A stretch of DNA of 64,000 bases, from NCBI RefSeq assembly GCF_029109325.1, contig NZ_JAQKQJ010000013.1, forward strand, positions 1-64,000, given 5' to 3'. The translations under genes and the position numbers were made by a program. Below are positions 28,254-36,380 of this stretch, in pieces; within the stretch, counting starts at the first letter, position 1; every line of letters begins with the position of its first letter. The DNA is from Nodosilinea sp. PGN35 (GTDB taxonomy: Bacteria; Cyanobacteriota; Cyanobacteriia; Phormidesmidales; Phormidesmidaceae). A model generated the notes under the pieces. It was not told the DNA's origin. It was given only the letters and a program-made list of their open reading frames with translations, and ran no database searches.

Positions 28254-28311
28254 CCCCTGCAAAGAAAGCTATCCTAGTCTTCGTGGCTGAAGCGATAGAA
28301 CGGGGCACACA

Positions 28312-31077
28312 ATGCAAATTTTGTCGGTGGCGCTGCAAAACTTTAAGACCCACCGCGATCGCTATTTTGAGTTTCAGCCCGGCACCAACGCCATCTGCGG
28401 CGAAAACGGCGCGGGCAAGACCAGCATTTTAGAGGCGGTTGCCTGGGTGCTGTTCAACTACCAGGGCGACTACGGCAAAGACGATCTGATTCGCAACGGC
28501 AGCGGCAGTGCCCAGGTCACTGTAGCCTTTACCTCTAACTACGATGGCCGCACGTACCACGTGCAGCGCTGCACCCAGCGGGGCTACGCCCTGTTTGACC
28601 CCCAGCTCAACGAGCGCCTGCCCTACACTCGCATCAAAGATGAGGTGCTGCCCTGGCTGCGCCAGCACCTGGGGTTAGGCCCCACCACCAACCTGCCCCA
28701 GCTGTTTGCCCGCACCCTCGGGGTACCCCAGGGCACCTTTACCGCTGATTTTCTACAGCCTGCCGAACAGCGCAAGGCCGTGTTTGATGCCATTCTCAAG
28801 GTCGAGGACTACAAGCTGGCCTTTAAGCAGATGAACGCCCTGCGCCGCTACGCTGAAGACCAGGCCGAGGCTACCAAGACAGAAATTGCCCAGTACGAAG
28901 ACGCGCTGGCCCCCTGGGACGAGCTGCACCAGCGGCAGCAGAGTCTGGTGGATGGCATTGGCACCAGCGAGCAGCGCCTGGAGAGCTTGCAGAGTCAGCT
29001 CCGTACCTTGCAAGCCCAGCGGGATGAGCTCAAGGCCCAGGCCCAAGCCGTGCAGACCTTGGCCACCCAGCGCCAGGGTTTAGTGCATCAGCTGGAGGTT
29101 AAGCAGGGTGCCCTGGCCCGCCTTCAGCAGTCGGTGCAGCAGGCCGAGCAGGCGATCGCCCTGTGCCAAACCCATCGGCAGGCGTACCAAAGCTATCAGG
29201 CGGCGGAGCAGACGTTGCAGACCCTCGCTCAGGCCCAGGAGCAGCGCCAGCGGTTGCAGCATGAGTACCAATCCCTGCAAACGGCCCAGAGCAAAGCCCA
29301 GGTGGAGCTAGCCCGGTGGCAAACTCAGCTTGAAGCGTTTGCGGCCACAGAGCGTGAGCTGGCCCTGCTTGAGCCTCAGATCGCAACCCAGACCCAGCTT
29401 GAGGCCCAGCGCCAGGATCTAGTGCGGCAGCTGGAGCAGGCCCGCCAGCTCCAGCTCCAGCTCCAGCAGAATCAGTTGCAGGGCGCGCAGCTCGACCGCC
29501 AGCGGCAGCAGGCGACCCAAACCCGCGAGCGCCTGCTGGCCTTGCAGCCCCAGATCGATGAAATTTTGGCCCTAGAAGACCAGCGCGATCGCCTTCAGCA
29601 GCAGCTCAGCCGCCTGGCCGCCGCCCGCCAGTTTGAGGCTGAGATTACCACCCTGGTAGCCCATAGCCGCCGCCAGGGAAAAGTCCAGCAGGCAGAAATT
29701 AAAGGCGTCCTCAAGGAGTTAGCCGGGCTCGCCGACAGTCTGCCGCTGCTTTCGGGGCCAACGTTAGACCGTTTGGAGCAGGCTCTTCGGGGGGGCACAG
29801 AGCTGCACGGAGCGCTGCTGTCGGCCCTAGACGCTATTCTCCGCGACCTGGCGGATCAAACCGATGAAGCGGCCCTCAAGGGCACTCTGCAAACCCTGGA
29901 GATTGACCTCAAACAGCGCTACGGCTGGCGGGGAGAGCTCGATCAGCTCAGCGTCGTCGTCACGCAGCTAGAGAATATTCAGCAAGCCCAGGCTGAACTA
30001 CTTGCCCAGGCAGAGGAGCTAACCCAGCAGCTTGCCCACCAGGAGCGGGTGCAGACCACCCTGGAGGCGCTGGATCGAGAGCTGGAAGCCCTGGGCAGGC
30101 CGCGAGAAAAAAGCCAAATTTTGGGGCGCACCCTGCAAGACAAGGCCCGCGTAGAACAGGCAGCTACGGCCCAAAGCAGCACCCTTGAGGCGCTAGACCA
30201 GCAGTTTGAGGCACTGACCCGTCAGCTGGAGCCCTTCGCTGACCTTGACCAGCGCCTGGCTCAGGTACAGCGCGATCGCGCTCAACATCAGGCTGGCCAT
30301 GGGCTGTACCTCCAAAACCAATCGCTAGCCAACCAGCACGCTCAGCTCACGACTGAACTGGCCGCTGCCCAGGCCGAACTTTCCCAGGTGCAGCAGCAGC
30401 AGCAGGATGCCGACCGAGCCTACCAAGCCGCCCTGGCTGAGTTCAACCCCGAGGCGGCGGCCATCCTGGAAACCACCTACAGCACCGTCAAGTCTGAAGC
30501 CGACCAGCTGGCCGGTAGCCTGCCCCAGCAGCGCCAGCGGCTGGCCGACATTGAGCAGCAAATTGCCGGTTTAAAGGCGATCGCCCAGCGGCGAGACACC
30601 GCCAAACAGCAGCTTCAGGCGCGGGAAAAAACCAGGCGCTTTATCAATTTTGCCCGCAAGGCCTACAACGAAGCCGGCCCACGCATCACCGAACAGTACG
30701 TGCGCAGTATCTCGCAGCAGGCCGACCGCCTGTTTCGAGACCTGCTCGATCGCCCCAACGTCGCCCTTCAGTGGACACGGGACTACGAAATCGTCGTGCA
30801 GGACGGCCCCAATCAGCGGCGGTTTGTCAACCTGTCGGGTGGGGAGCAAATGTGTGCGGCCCTGGCGATCCGCCTCGCCCTGCTCAAGGTGCTGGCCGAT
30901 GCCGATATTGCCTTCTTTGACGAACCCACCACCAATATGGATCGCACCCGTCGCCGAGGGCTCGCCGAAGCCATTGGCCGCATCAAGACCTTTCAACAAC
31001 TGTTCGTCATCAGCCACGACGACACCTTCGAACAAATTACCGAAAACGTAATTGTGGTAGAGCGGGAGGGCAGCTAG
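28312..31077 (+). CDS. SbcC/Rad50-like SMC-family ATPase without zinc hook
   Basis: The 921-residue protein has the N-terminal half of an ABC ATPase (FKTHRDRYFEF, Walker A GENGAGKTS near residue 30) and the C-terminal half (LSGGEQMCAALAIRLALLKV, Walker B ADIAFFDEPTTNMD), joined by about 650 residues of Gln-rich coiled coil. The layout is that of SbcC/Rad50. The central turn lacks a CxxC zinc hook, and no sbcD nuclease gene is adjacent. It may process DNA ends with a nuclease encoded elsewhere. It is co-oriented with and close to the caspase-nSTAND gene. Confidence 0.85.
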   Translation: MQILSVALQNFKTHRDRYFEFQPGTNAICGENGAGKTSILEAVAWVLFNYQGDYGKDDLIRNGSGSAQVTVAFTSNYDGRTYHVQRCTQRGYALFDPQLNERLPYTRIKDEVLPWLRQHLGLGPTTNLPQLFARTLGVPQGTFTADFLQPAEQRKAVFDAILKVEDYKLAFKQMNALRRYAEDQAEATKTEIAQYEDALAPWDELHQRQQSLVDGIGTSEQRLESLQSQLRTLQAQRDELKAQAQAVQTLATQRQGLVHQLEVKQGALARLQQSVQQAEQAIALCQTHRQAYQSYQAAEQTLQTLAQAQEQRQRLQHEYQSLQTAQSKAQVELARWQTQLEAFAATERELALLEPQIATQTQLEAQRQDLVRQLEQARQLQLQLQQNQLQGAQLDRQRQQATQTRERLLALQPQIDEILALEDQRDRLQQQLSRLAAARQFEAEITTLVAHSRRQGKVQQAEIKGVLKELAGLADSLPLLSGPTLDRLEQALRGGTELHGALLSALDAILRDLADQTDEAALKGTLQTLEIDLKQRYGWRGELDQLSVVVTQLENIQQAQAELLAQAEELTQQLAHQERVQTTLEALDRELEALGRPREKSQILGRTLQDKARVEQAATAQSSTLEALDQQFEALTRQLEPFADLDQRLAQVQRDRAQHQAGHGLYLQNQSLANQHAQLTTELAAAQAELSQVQQQQQDADRAYQAALAEFNPEAAAILETTYSTVKSEADQLAGSLPQQRQRLADIEQQIAGLKAIAQRRDTAKQQLQAREKTRRFINFARKAYNEAGPRITEQYVRSISQQADRLFRDLLDRPNVALQWTRDYEIVVQDGPNQRRFVNLSGGEQMCAALAIRLALLKVLADADIAFFDEPTTNMDRTRRRGLAEAIGRIKTFQQLFVISHDDTFEQITENVIVVEREGS

Positions 31078-31093
31078 TACCCATCGTCCACAG

Positions 31094-31124
31094 CAAAAAA
31101 AGCCGTCCCTAGCTGGGGACGGCT
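31094..31124 (-). terminator. intrinsic terminator of the Psb35-related gene
   Basis: On the minus strand AGCCGTCCC pairs with GGGACGGCT around a six-base loop and is followed by TTTTTTT. It lies about 60 bases past the stop of the minus-strand gene and just after the SbcC-like gene ends on the other strand, so it may stop both. Confidence 0.88.
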
Positions 31125-31182
31125 CTAGAGGTAGGAGCCTACAGGGAAAAACTGGTCTGGCTAGACGGCGACGACTAGCGCT

Positions 31183-31416
31183 CTACTGGCCGACGATCGC
31201 GCTGCTAGAAAAAGCATCGCCGCTGTAGGCGGGCACGCGATCGCCAAAGTCTGTGGCCTGACCAGTCACTGACTGAGCCAGGCGGTCAAAGGAGTCGGAG
31301 CGCCAGTTGCGCTCGTGGATGGGCTTGGTTTGCTCGCCCCGGAAATAAGCCTGGGTGCCAATCAGAGCAGCGGCAACCCAGCCAACTACAAACAGAGAAA
31401 TGAGTAGAGCAGTCAT
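31183..31416 (-). CDS. Psb35-related photosystem II protein
   Basis: The 77-residue product is a one-helix membrane protein: MTALLISLFVVGWVAAALIG, then TQAYFRGEQTKPIHERNWRS, a short polar tail ending AFSSSAIVGQ. The GTQAYFRGEQTKPIHERNW block is very conserved in small cyanobacterial proteins annotated as Psb35-related; I rely on memory for the name. The start has GGAGG 8 bases upstream. Longer ORF starts are rejected because the helix must be N-terminal. It would sit in the thylakoid membrane, in photosystem II assembly or stability. It has its own terminator. Confidence 0.7.
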   Translation of the reverse strand: MTALLISLFVVGWVAAALIGTQAYFRGEQTKPIHERNWRSDSFDRLAQSVTGQATDFGDRVPAYSGDAFSSSAIVGQ

Positions 31417-31966
31417 CGGTGAACCTCCACATCGAGGGTGAGACAGTTGCACAGCGCATCGTCGCCCTTGAGCTGCCCAGAGAATCTGACGCACTGCGCT
31501 TATGTAACCTAATGTAAATTAAATGTAACAAAATGTCAAATAAAATTGCATAAAGCCTGTTGAAAATGCTAGGCAATTTTACCTGGCTACAGCTAATTGC
31601 CCCTCAGCTCCGGTCACAGTGGGTGGTTTTCCCCTTGCCCCTCAGCAGCGTGGCGCTCAGGGGACACAAATATTAAGAGCTGCCCCCAGCGCAACTCCTA
31701 CAAAAACACCTAGGATTAAATCTAGGGTGATGCGTCAGCTGCGGTAACCACAGGGCTCTGACTCCAGGAGCTAGGGCAACCGGTTAGGCGCATTGGGCAT
31801 CTAATACAAAATCCGTTTGGTAACCCCGATTCATAGTCAGGAACCCCGTAGGGGCGTAGCCTGCTACACCCCTACGGGTCGGGGGTTATTCAGTCAGGAT
31901 TTGGTATAAGCTGCGCAGTCCTTGGTCTGCCTGCGCCATACTCAGCCTTCTCTTCACGGCTTTGCC
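31417..31966. other. intergenic region with promoter-like AT tract and repeat
   Basis: Upstream of the Psb35-related gene an AT-rich tract (atgtaacctaatgtaaatta near 31502) probably contains its promoter. Further right lies a dispersed palindromic repeat (31800-31912). No gene is visible. Confidence 0.45.
31800..31912. repeat. dispersed palindromic repeat copy
   Basis: The core gtaggggcgtagcctgctac plus acccctacgg is palindromic. Flanks atacaaaatccgtttggtaa and attcatagtcaggaacccc match, inverted, the copy near 22135-22215 and in part that near 16050-16110. Confidence 0.7.
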
Positions 31967-32527
31967 ATGCATCTCTACACCCGCTATTCCCTCGATCGCC
32001 TCACCCAGAACTACAGCCGCGGTCAGCTTCAGTTTCACCATCTAGATCTGCGCCACATCTCCCTGGAAGGCATCAAGCTGCCCTTTGTAGAATTTGTTGA
32101 CTGCAATCTCTCGGGGCTAAATCTATCCGGTGCGTTTATGCCGGGGGGAGTGTTTACCTACAGTCTGTTTCGCCGCAGCAAGCTCAGCTGGGCCAACCTG
32201 ATCGGCTCCGACTTTTTTCGAGCCGATCTATCCGCTGCTCAACTCAGCCGAGCCCTGCTGTCGGGCGCTAAGCTAACGGGGATAAATCTTCAGGGGGCAA
32301 CCCTCAAAGAGGCGGTTCTCAGCGGCAGCGATTTGCGGGGCGCTAACCTCAAGCGGGCCAATCTGCGGGGGGCCAATCTGAGCCATGCCAACCTCCAGGG
32401 CGCTGATCTGCGCGACGCCGACCTCACCAACACCGATCTTGAGGGCGCTAATCTAATCGGAGCCCTGATGCCCGACAGCACCTACATAGACTACCGCTTT
32501 GACATGCTGCCCGCCGGAGCAGAGTAG
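31967..32527 (+). CDS. pentapeptide-repeat protein
   Basis: The 186-residue product starts MHLYTRYSLDRLTQNYS; an ORF start 15 codons earlier is unlikely. From about residue 35 to 165 it is made of A(N/D)LxX repeats (for example GANLKRANLRGANLSHANLQ), which fold into a right-handed square beta-helix. The end is PDSTYIDYRFDMLPAG. Such proteins are abundant in cyanobacteria; most have unknown roles, some bind gyrase. It is convergent with the MlaE permease gene, with a MITE copy filling the gap. Confidence 0.88.
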   Translation: MHLYTRYSLDRLTQNYSRGQLQFHHLDLRHISLEGIKLPFVEFVDCNLSGLNLSGAFMPGGVFTYSLFRRSKLSWANLIGSDFFRADLSAAQLSRALLSGAKLTGINLQGATLKEAVLSGSDLRGANLKRANLRGANLSHANLQGADLRDADLTNTDLEGANLIGALMPDSTYIDYRFDMLPAGAE

Positions 32528-32529
32528 CC

Positions 32530-32660
32530 CTAGGGTGTGTCATCAATTCTGGTCAAAAGCCTTGTATTTCAAGCCTTGCCACGCCCGTCCTAAAAACTAG
32601 GCTAGGGGCTGTCACCGTTGATTTTAGCGCCTTCAAGGGCTAATTGGTGACAGCCCCTAG
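32530..32660. mobile_element. 131-bp MITE-like element, copy 2
   Basis: It has the same length and ctag ends as copy 1. The terminal inverted repeats are ctagggtgtgtcatcaatt and (reverse complement of the right end) ctaggggctgtcaccaatt. In this copy an internal ctaggggctgtcacc is a perfect 15-bp inverse of the right end ggtgacagcccctag, which gives a strong hairpin with a 29-base loop. The right end supplies the TAG stop of the minus-strand MlaE gene. The left end begins three bases after the pentapeptide gene. Confidence 0.82.
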
Positions 32661-33520
32661 TGAAGCGCCACCCCGGCACCACCAAACAGCACCAGCGACA
32701 GAAAGAAGTCCACCACAAATAACCCCACCCAGGTCGTCACCACCGCCGAGGTGGCGGCTCGCCCAACCGATCGACTACAGGTGGTTGTCAGTCCCCAGGT
32801 ACAGCCCGCCAGCGCTACGATCGCCCCAAACAGCACCGATTTAATCAGCACAGCAATCAGGTCGTTGAGCACCAGCAGCGATCGCACCGAATCGAGAAAT
32901 TGTCCCACCGGCATTTCGTAGAACAAATAGGCCACCCCTGCCCCGCCGACAACGCCCAGCACCAGACCCAGCACCGTCAGCACCGGCAGCATGACGCAGC
33001 AGGCCACCACCCGGGGCACGACCAGGTAATCGATCGGGTCGGTGCGCAACACCTTGAGGGCGTCGATCTGGTCGGTTACTTTCATACAGCCAATTTCGGC
33101 GGCGTAGGCGGTGCCCACCTGCCCGGCCATAATGGCTGCGGTCAAAATTGGGGCCAGCTCCCGACAAAAGGCCATGGCGAAGGCACCCCCGAGGGCATGT
33201 ATGGCACCAAAGCGCTCCAGCTCTCGGGCGGTTTGAATGGTAAAAATCATGCCCGCAAATACATTGGTCAGCAGTACTGGGGTGAGGGTGAAGGGCCCCG
33301 CCGCTACCATCTGCTCTAGGGTACGCTGGCGGTTGACCCCGCATCGCAAAATGCGCATCAGCACCTGCCCGCCTAAGAAACAGGCCATCACAATGTGATA
33401 GGGGCAGGATTTTGGCCGCGCTGCTGCCATCTGGGGAGCAGTGCGAGGGGCACAGCTCGAATTGGCTAGCTCCTCTAAGCGCAGGGAACGGCGCAGGGTT
33501 TTGTCGTAGGCCTTAACCAT
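32657..33520 (-). CDS. MlaE/YrbE-family lipid ABC permease
   Basis: This 287-residue integral membrane protein is the permease of a phospholipid/organic-solvent-resistance type transporter (Mla in proteobacteria, TGD1 in chloroplasts). Family motifs are VLLTNVFAGMIFTIQTAREL, FCRELAPILTAAIMAGQVG and AEIGCMKVTDQIDALKVL. The last segment contains the EIG-M-V-T-QIDAL hallmark. The N-terminal 60 residues, before VMACFLGGQVL, are variable and polar. The ATPase and MCE-domain partners are not in this neighbourhood. Its stop codon comes from the MITE copy 2. Confidence 0.92.
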   Translation of the reverse strand: MVKAYDKTLRRSLRLEELANSSCAPRTAPQMAAARPKSCPYHIVMACFLGGQVLMRILRCGVNRQRTLEQMVAAGPFTLTPVLLTNVFAGMIFTIQTARELERFGAIHALGGAFAMAFCRELAPILTAAIMAGQVGTAYAAEIGCMKVTDQIDALKVLRTDPIDYLVVPRVVACCVMLPVLTVLGLVLGVVGGAGVAYLFYEMPVGQFLDSVRSLLVLNDLIAVLIKSVLFGAIVALAGCTWGLTTTCSRSVGRAATSAVVTTWVGLFVVDFFLSLVLFGGAGVALH

Positions 33521-33859
33521 GGCAACAAGTCGTAGGGTAGATCGGGCAAAGGCAAATCGCTAAGCTCAGGGTGCCCCAACGGTGCCACTCTGTCGTTCTA
33601 TATTGCAACGCCAGGGGCGATCGGCAGAGATTGCCCCCGAGGGCAAAACCCAGTCTTTACAAACTCTGAAACCGTTTAAGAAGACAGCTTTTGGGCTGCT
33701 GGAGCCCCCAGATGCCTGGGGCCATTGTGACAAAACGTCACCAAATTTCAACCAATTTACAGAGGTTGTTCCGTTAACGCCGGGTTCTACGGATAGTTTT
33801 TACATTCCAGCCGGGAGCTATAGCCATAGTCACCTGGGTTGAGACACTTAGCAGCTTAA

Positions 33860-33883
33860 AAACGTTTGAACGGTCAAACGTTT
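33860..33883. promoter_or_regulatory. perfect inverted repeat, possible operator
   Basis: aaacgtttga and tcaaacgttt are exact inverse copies separated by four bases. The symmetry and length suit a dimeric repressor of the TetR type. No T-tract follows, so a terminator is unlikely. It lies 340 bases upstream of either neighbour gene. Confidence 0.4.
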
Positions 33884-34096
33884 CTAGAATGACTGTCCTA
33901 ACCAGACTGGCTACAGCTATAGGGCCGCCTGCGCGGGAGAAAAGCGCCCGGCGATCGCCCATTAGCCGCCTCTGAGCAATCCGTGAGGTTTGAGTGAGGG
34001 GCCTATGGGCAGGCTGCTCCAGAGGAGCCCTGCCACCTCTGCCCTGGGGGGGATAACAAAATTAGTACGTGTTTAGTACACATCTGAAAGGAGTAT

Positions 34097-34110
34097 GGTA
34101 CACTTGTATC
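34097..34110 (+). promoter_or_regulatory. LexA-like box
   Basis: ggtacacttgtatc matches the cyanobacterial LexA consensus RGTAC-N3-DGTWCB at all but one fixed position. A nearby gtgtttagtacac is also palindromic. They stand 113 bases before the next start codon. Confidence 0.3.
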
Positions 34111-34222
34111 ATTCTTCTGTTTTAGCGGCTCTGAGTTCGGGCGATCGCCGGACGGCTGGCGCTGGAGGCTTGAGCTGTGGGGCGCGATCTAGGTTTTGAC
34201 GACTCCCCTGGGGTATTGGGCA

Positions 34223-35242
34223 ATGGATTTTCAAAGCGTTCAAACCAAACTCATTCACACGGTCAACACGCTCAGCCAGAGCGATGCCGCCGTGCAGGTT
34301 GACTGGGCCAGCGGGCCGCCATCGCCTGGGGCCACCCCGGAGTCCAGGGCGCGATCGCGACCGGGGGTCGATTTTTCGACGGCGGTAGACGCCCTCCAGT
34401 GGCGTGCCGAGCAGGGCAGCACGAGCGAAGATCACCCGGCCGATCTGCCGGGCAAGGCGACGGCTGGGGTGCCTGCGGAGGTTTATCTCAAGCGTTTGAA
34501 CGCCATGGCTCAAAAGATTAACCATCTATCGTCGGAGCAGGAGCGGGCGATCGCAGAAATGCAGCTCATCCAGGCCCGTCTGGCCCGCCACTATCCGGTC
34601 GCCAACGGCCAGGGGCAGCCGCTGAGGACTCCCCACCTCAACGCCGACCGAGCTGTTTTGGCGGCGGCCGAGATGGATGGCCAGGGCAATATTGTGCTGG
34701 CCTATCGCCCAGCTAACCCCACCGCCTCCCTCGCCGGTCACACCCAGGTCAATCCCGGTGCCGCCGTCAGCGAGTTGGCGAGCCATCTGCGCACCACCTA
34801 CGGTGCTGTTAAACACCGCGATCGCGGGGCCTGGAGTGCTCTGACCGCCGACCTGTTCGCCCTGGGGCAAGAGCCCTCGGCAATTGTTGCCCGTCTGAGT
34901 CGCACCGTCTGGGGCCTTGGGCAGGCGATGGCCGGGCTGGTAGCTCCCCGGCCATCCCGCTCTGGAGCAGGCCTGCATCATCCGTGGAACCAGCCGACTA
35001 AGGGACCCTCCCTATCCTTGGTGGATGGAGTGCTGTGGCTGGGGGGAGGGGTGATCGGTCGGCTGGCGTTAAATTTGCTGTTGGCCGCTTTTCCAGCCCT
35101 GTGGTCGGTAGCAGTGGCGGCGATTACTGCCATTACCGCCTATGCCCTCTACCGGGCGACCCTGGCCCCCAGGCTGGCCTTTGGGCCTGCTGTTCGAGTG
35201 TTTTTACTGGTTCTAGGACTGGTGATAGGTGGCCAGCTCTAG
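34223..35242 (+). CDS. unknown protein with C-terminal membrane helices
   Basis: The 339-residue product starts MDFQSVQTKLIHTVNTL. The first 260 residues are soluble, with a helical segment (VYLKRLNAMAQKINHLSSEQ) and a small domain (AAEMDGQGNIVLAYRPA). The C-terminus has two to three hydrophobic segments (GVIGRLALNLLLAAFPALWS, VAAITAITAYALYRATL, VFLLVLGLVIGG). I do not recognise the family. A LexA-like box lies upstream. The next gene follows after 43 bases, so they may be co-transcribed. Confidence 0.65.
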   Translation: MDFQSVQTKLIHTVNTLSQSDAAVQVDWASGPPSPGATPESRARSRPGVDFSTAVDALQWRAEQGSTSEDHPADLPGKATAGVPAEVYLKRLNAMAQKINHLSSEQERAIAEMQLIQARLARHYPVANGQGQPLRTPHLNADRAVLAAAEMDGQGNIVLAYRPANPTASLAGHTQVNPGAAVSELASHLRTTYGAVKHRDRGAWSALTADLFALGQEPSAIVARLSRTVWGLGQAMAGLVAPRPSRSGAGLHHPWNQPTKGPSLSLVDGVLWLGGGVIGRLALNLLLAAFPALWSVAVAAITAITAYALYRATLAPRLAFGPAVRVFLLVLGLVIGGQL

Positions 35243-35285
35243 CGGGGTGTTACTCCATTTTTACGAAGTATTGAGGAGGCTGCTG

Positions 35286-35699
35286 ATGGTTTCGATACCC
35301 CCCCAGGGAGACAAAATAACTTTGGCAAACGCCAAGCCGTTCATCGCTGGCGGGCTGTTACTGGCTATTGGCCTGCTGGCCATCGACGGGCAGGGGCCGC
35401 GCCAGTGGCTGCGGGCCGCCAGCCCGCAAAACGCCGAGGGGTGCGAAAAAATTGTGCAGAGCACGGCTCAGCTCAGCCGTGAGCAGCTGGCCCAGCTGCT
35501 GGTCGTGCCCGAGCGCGATCCCAAGGAAAATGTGCGCAAGATTGTCGCCGAGCCCTACTGTAGCCTCCCCCAGCTTCAGGTGCGCTCTGGCGTGGTCTCA
35601 GAGCGTGAAGCTTACCCCATGGCCTGGGATCCGGCCGTTCAGCTAGTAATTTTGTACGAAAATGACGAGTACGCTGGCTACCGCTTTCGGTTTCAATAG
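35286..35699 (+). CDS. unknown cyanobacterial-type anchored protein
   Basis: The 137-residue product begins MVSIPPQGDKITLANAK and has a membrane anchor (PFIAGGLLLAIGLLAID). The rest faces outward: a helix (CEKIVQSTAQLSREQLAQLL), then VPERDPKENVRKIVAEPYC and ILYENDEYAGYRFRF. Two Cys (in EGCEK and EPYCSL) could form a disulfide. The ATG is preceded by gaggaggctgctg. The last 38 bases overlap the next gene. I do not know its function. Confidence 0.65.
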   Translation: MVSIPPQGDKITLANAKPFIAGGLLLAIGLLAIDGQGPRQWLRAASPQNAEGCEKIVQSTAQLSREQLAQLLVVPERDPKENVRKIVAEPYCSLPQLQVRSGVVSEREAYPMAWDPAVQLVILYENDEYAGYRFRFQ

Positions 35700-36303
35700 C
35701 GCCCCGCTCACGGCGATCGGCGTTGGTCGCGGGCGACGGTCGGCGGCTCACCCCAGAAAAACACAGCCGTCTCAGGCTCGGCCAGGCTTTGCCAGCGGCG
35801 GCTGGCGGCCAATTTTTTGCTGGTTCAGGCTCAATCGGCTCGCCCTCACCCTGGGCCTGGGCCTGCTGCTGGTCGGGGTGGGCGGCTGCGTCAATCTCTC
35901 TGCCGTCGCGCCACGGCAGATTGTGATCAAGCAGGCCTGGGAGATCGAATCGGGCGATCGCGTCGCCGGACAGCTGGTTACCGGCAGCCTAGGCGATATT
36001 TCGATCCGCCTTCAGGGGGCTCGCCTGCGCGCTCCCTTCACCGGCCAGGTAGAGCTGGCGGCCAAAGGATTCAACTGCATTTACTTTTCCAGCCCTGAGG
36101 TACCCGCTTACCTGTTTCGCTACTGCGGCGTCAGCCAGCCTCACCTGGGGCCAGTGCAGGCTGGCAGCGTCATGGGGCGAGGGCGCTACATCCACTTCGC
36201 CACCCTGCGTCGCCAGCCCGACGGTACCTGGGCCATTGTTGAACCCTCCGATCGCGTCCTGGAGCGATCGCTCAACCGCCCCCCATCTGGCTTTTCCTTT
36301 TAG
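35662..36303 (+). CDS. unknown putative lipoprotein
   Basis: The ORF overlaps the preceding gene by 38 bases in another frame. A hydrophobic segment (RLALTLGLGLLLVGVGGC) ends in a possible lipobox VGGC near residue 76, after a long arginine-rich N-terminus, so the true start may be internal. The mature part is beta-rich: SGDRVAGQLVTGSLGDISIR, then AAKGFNCIYFSSPEVPAYLF and GRGRYIHFATLRRQPDGTW. This looks like a small extracytoplasmic domain. No family recognised. Confidence 0.55.
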   Translation: MTSTLATAFGFNSAPLTAIGVGRGRRSAAHPRKTQPSQARPGFASGGWRPIFCWFRLNRLALTLGLGLLLVGVGGCVNLSAVAPRQIVIKQAWEIESGDRVAGQLVTGSLGDISIRLQGARLRAPFTGQVELAAKGFNCIYFSSPEVPAYLFRYCGVSQPHLGPVQAGSVMGRGRYIHFATLRRQPDGTWAIVEPSDRVLERSLNRPPSGFSF

Positions 36304-36380
36304 TTTTCTAAGTGTCATCCCTGACCGCTAGACCTTGCCCTTCCCCCTGCCACCCCCGCTACCTTACCTGCCCCTGCCCT

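Larger units (their letters stand above)
33521..34222. other. 700-bp intergenic region between divergent genes
   Basis: It separates the minus-strand MlaE gene from the plus-strand 339-residue gene. It holds a perfect inverted repeat (33860-33883) and a LexA-like box (34097-34110). No credible gene was found. Confidence 0.5.

Noticed and set aside
28312..31077. Naming the ATPase sbcC
   Set aside because: No CxxC hook and no sbcD neighbour, so a true SbcC role is not supported.
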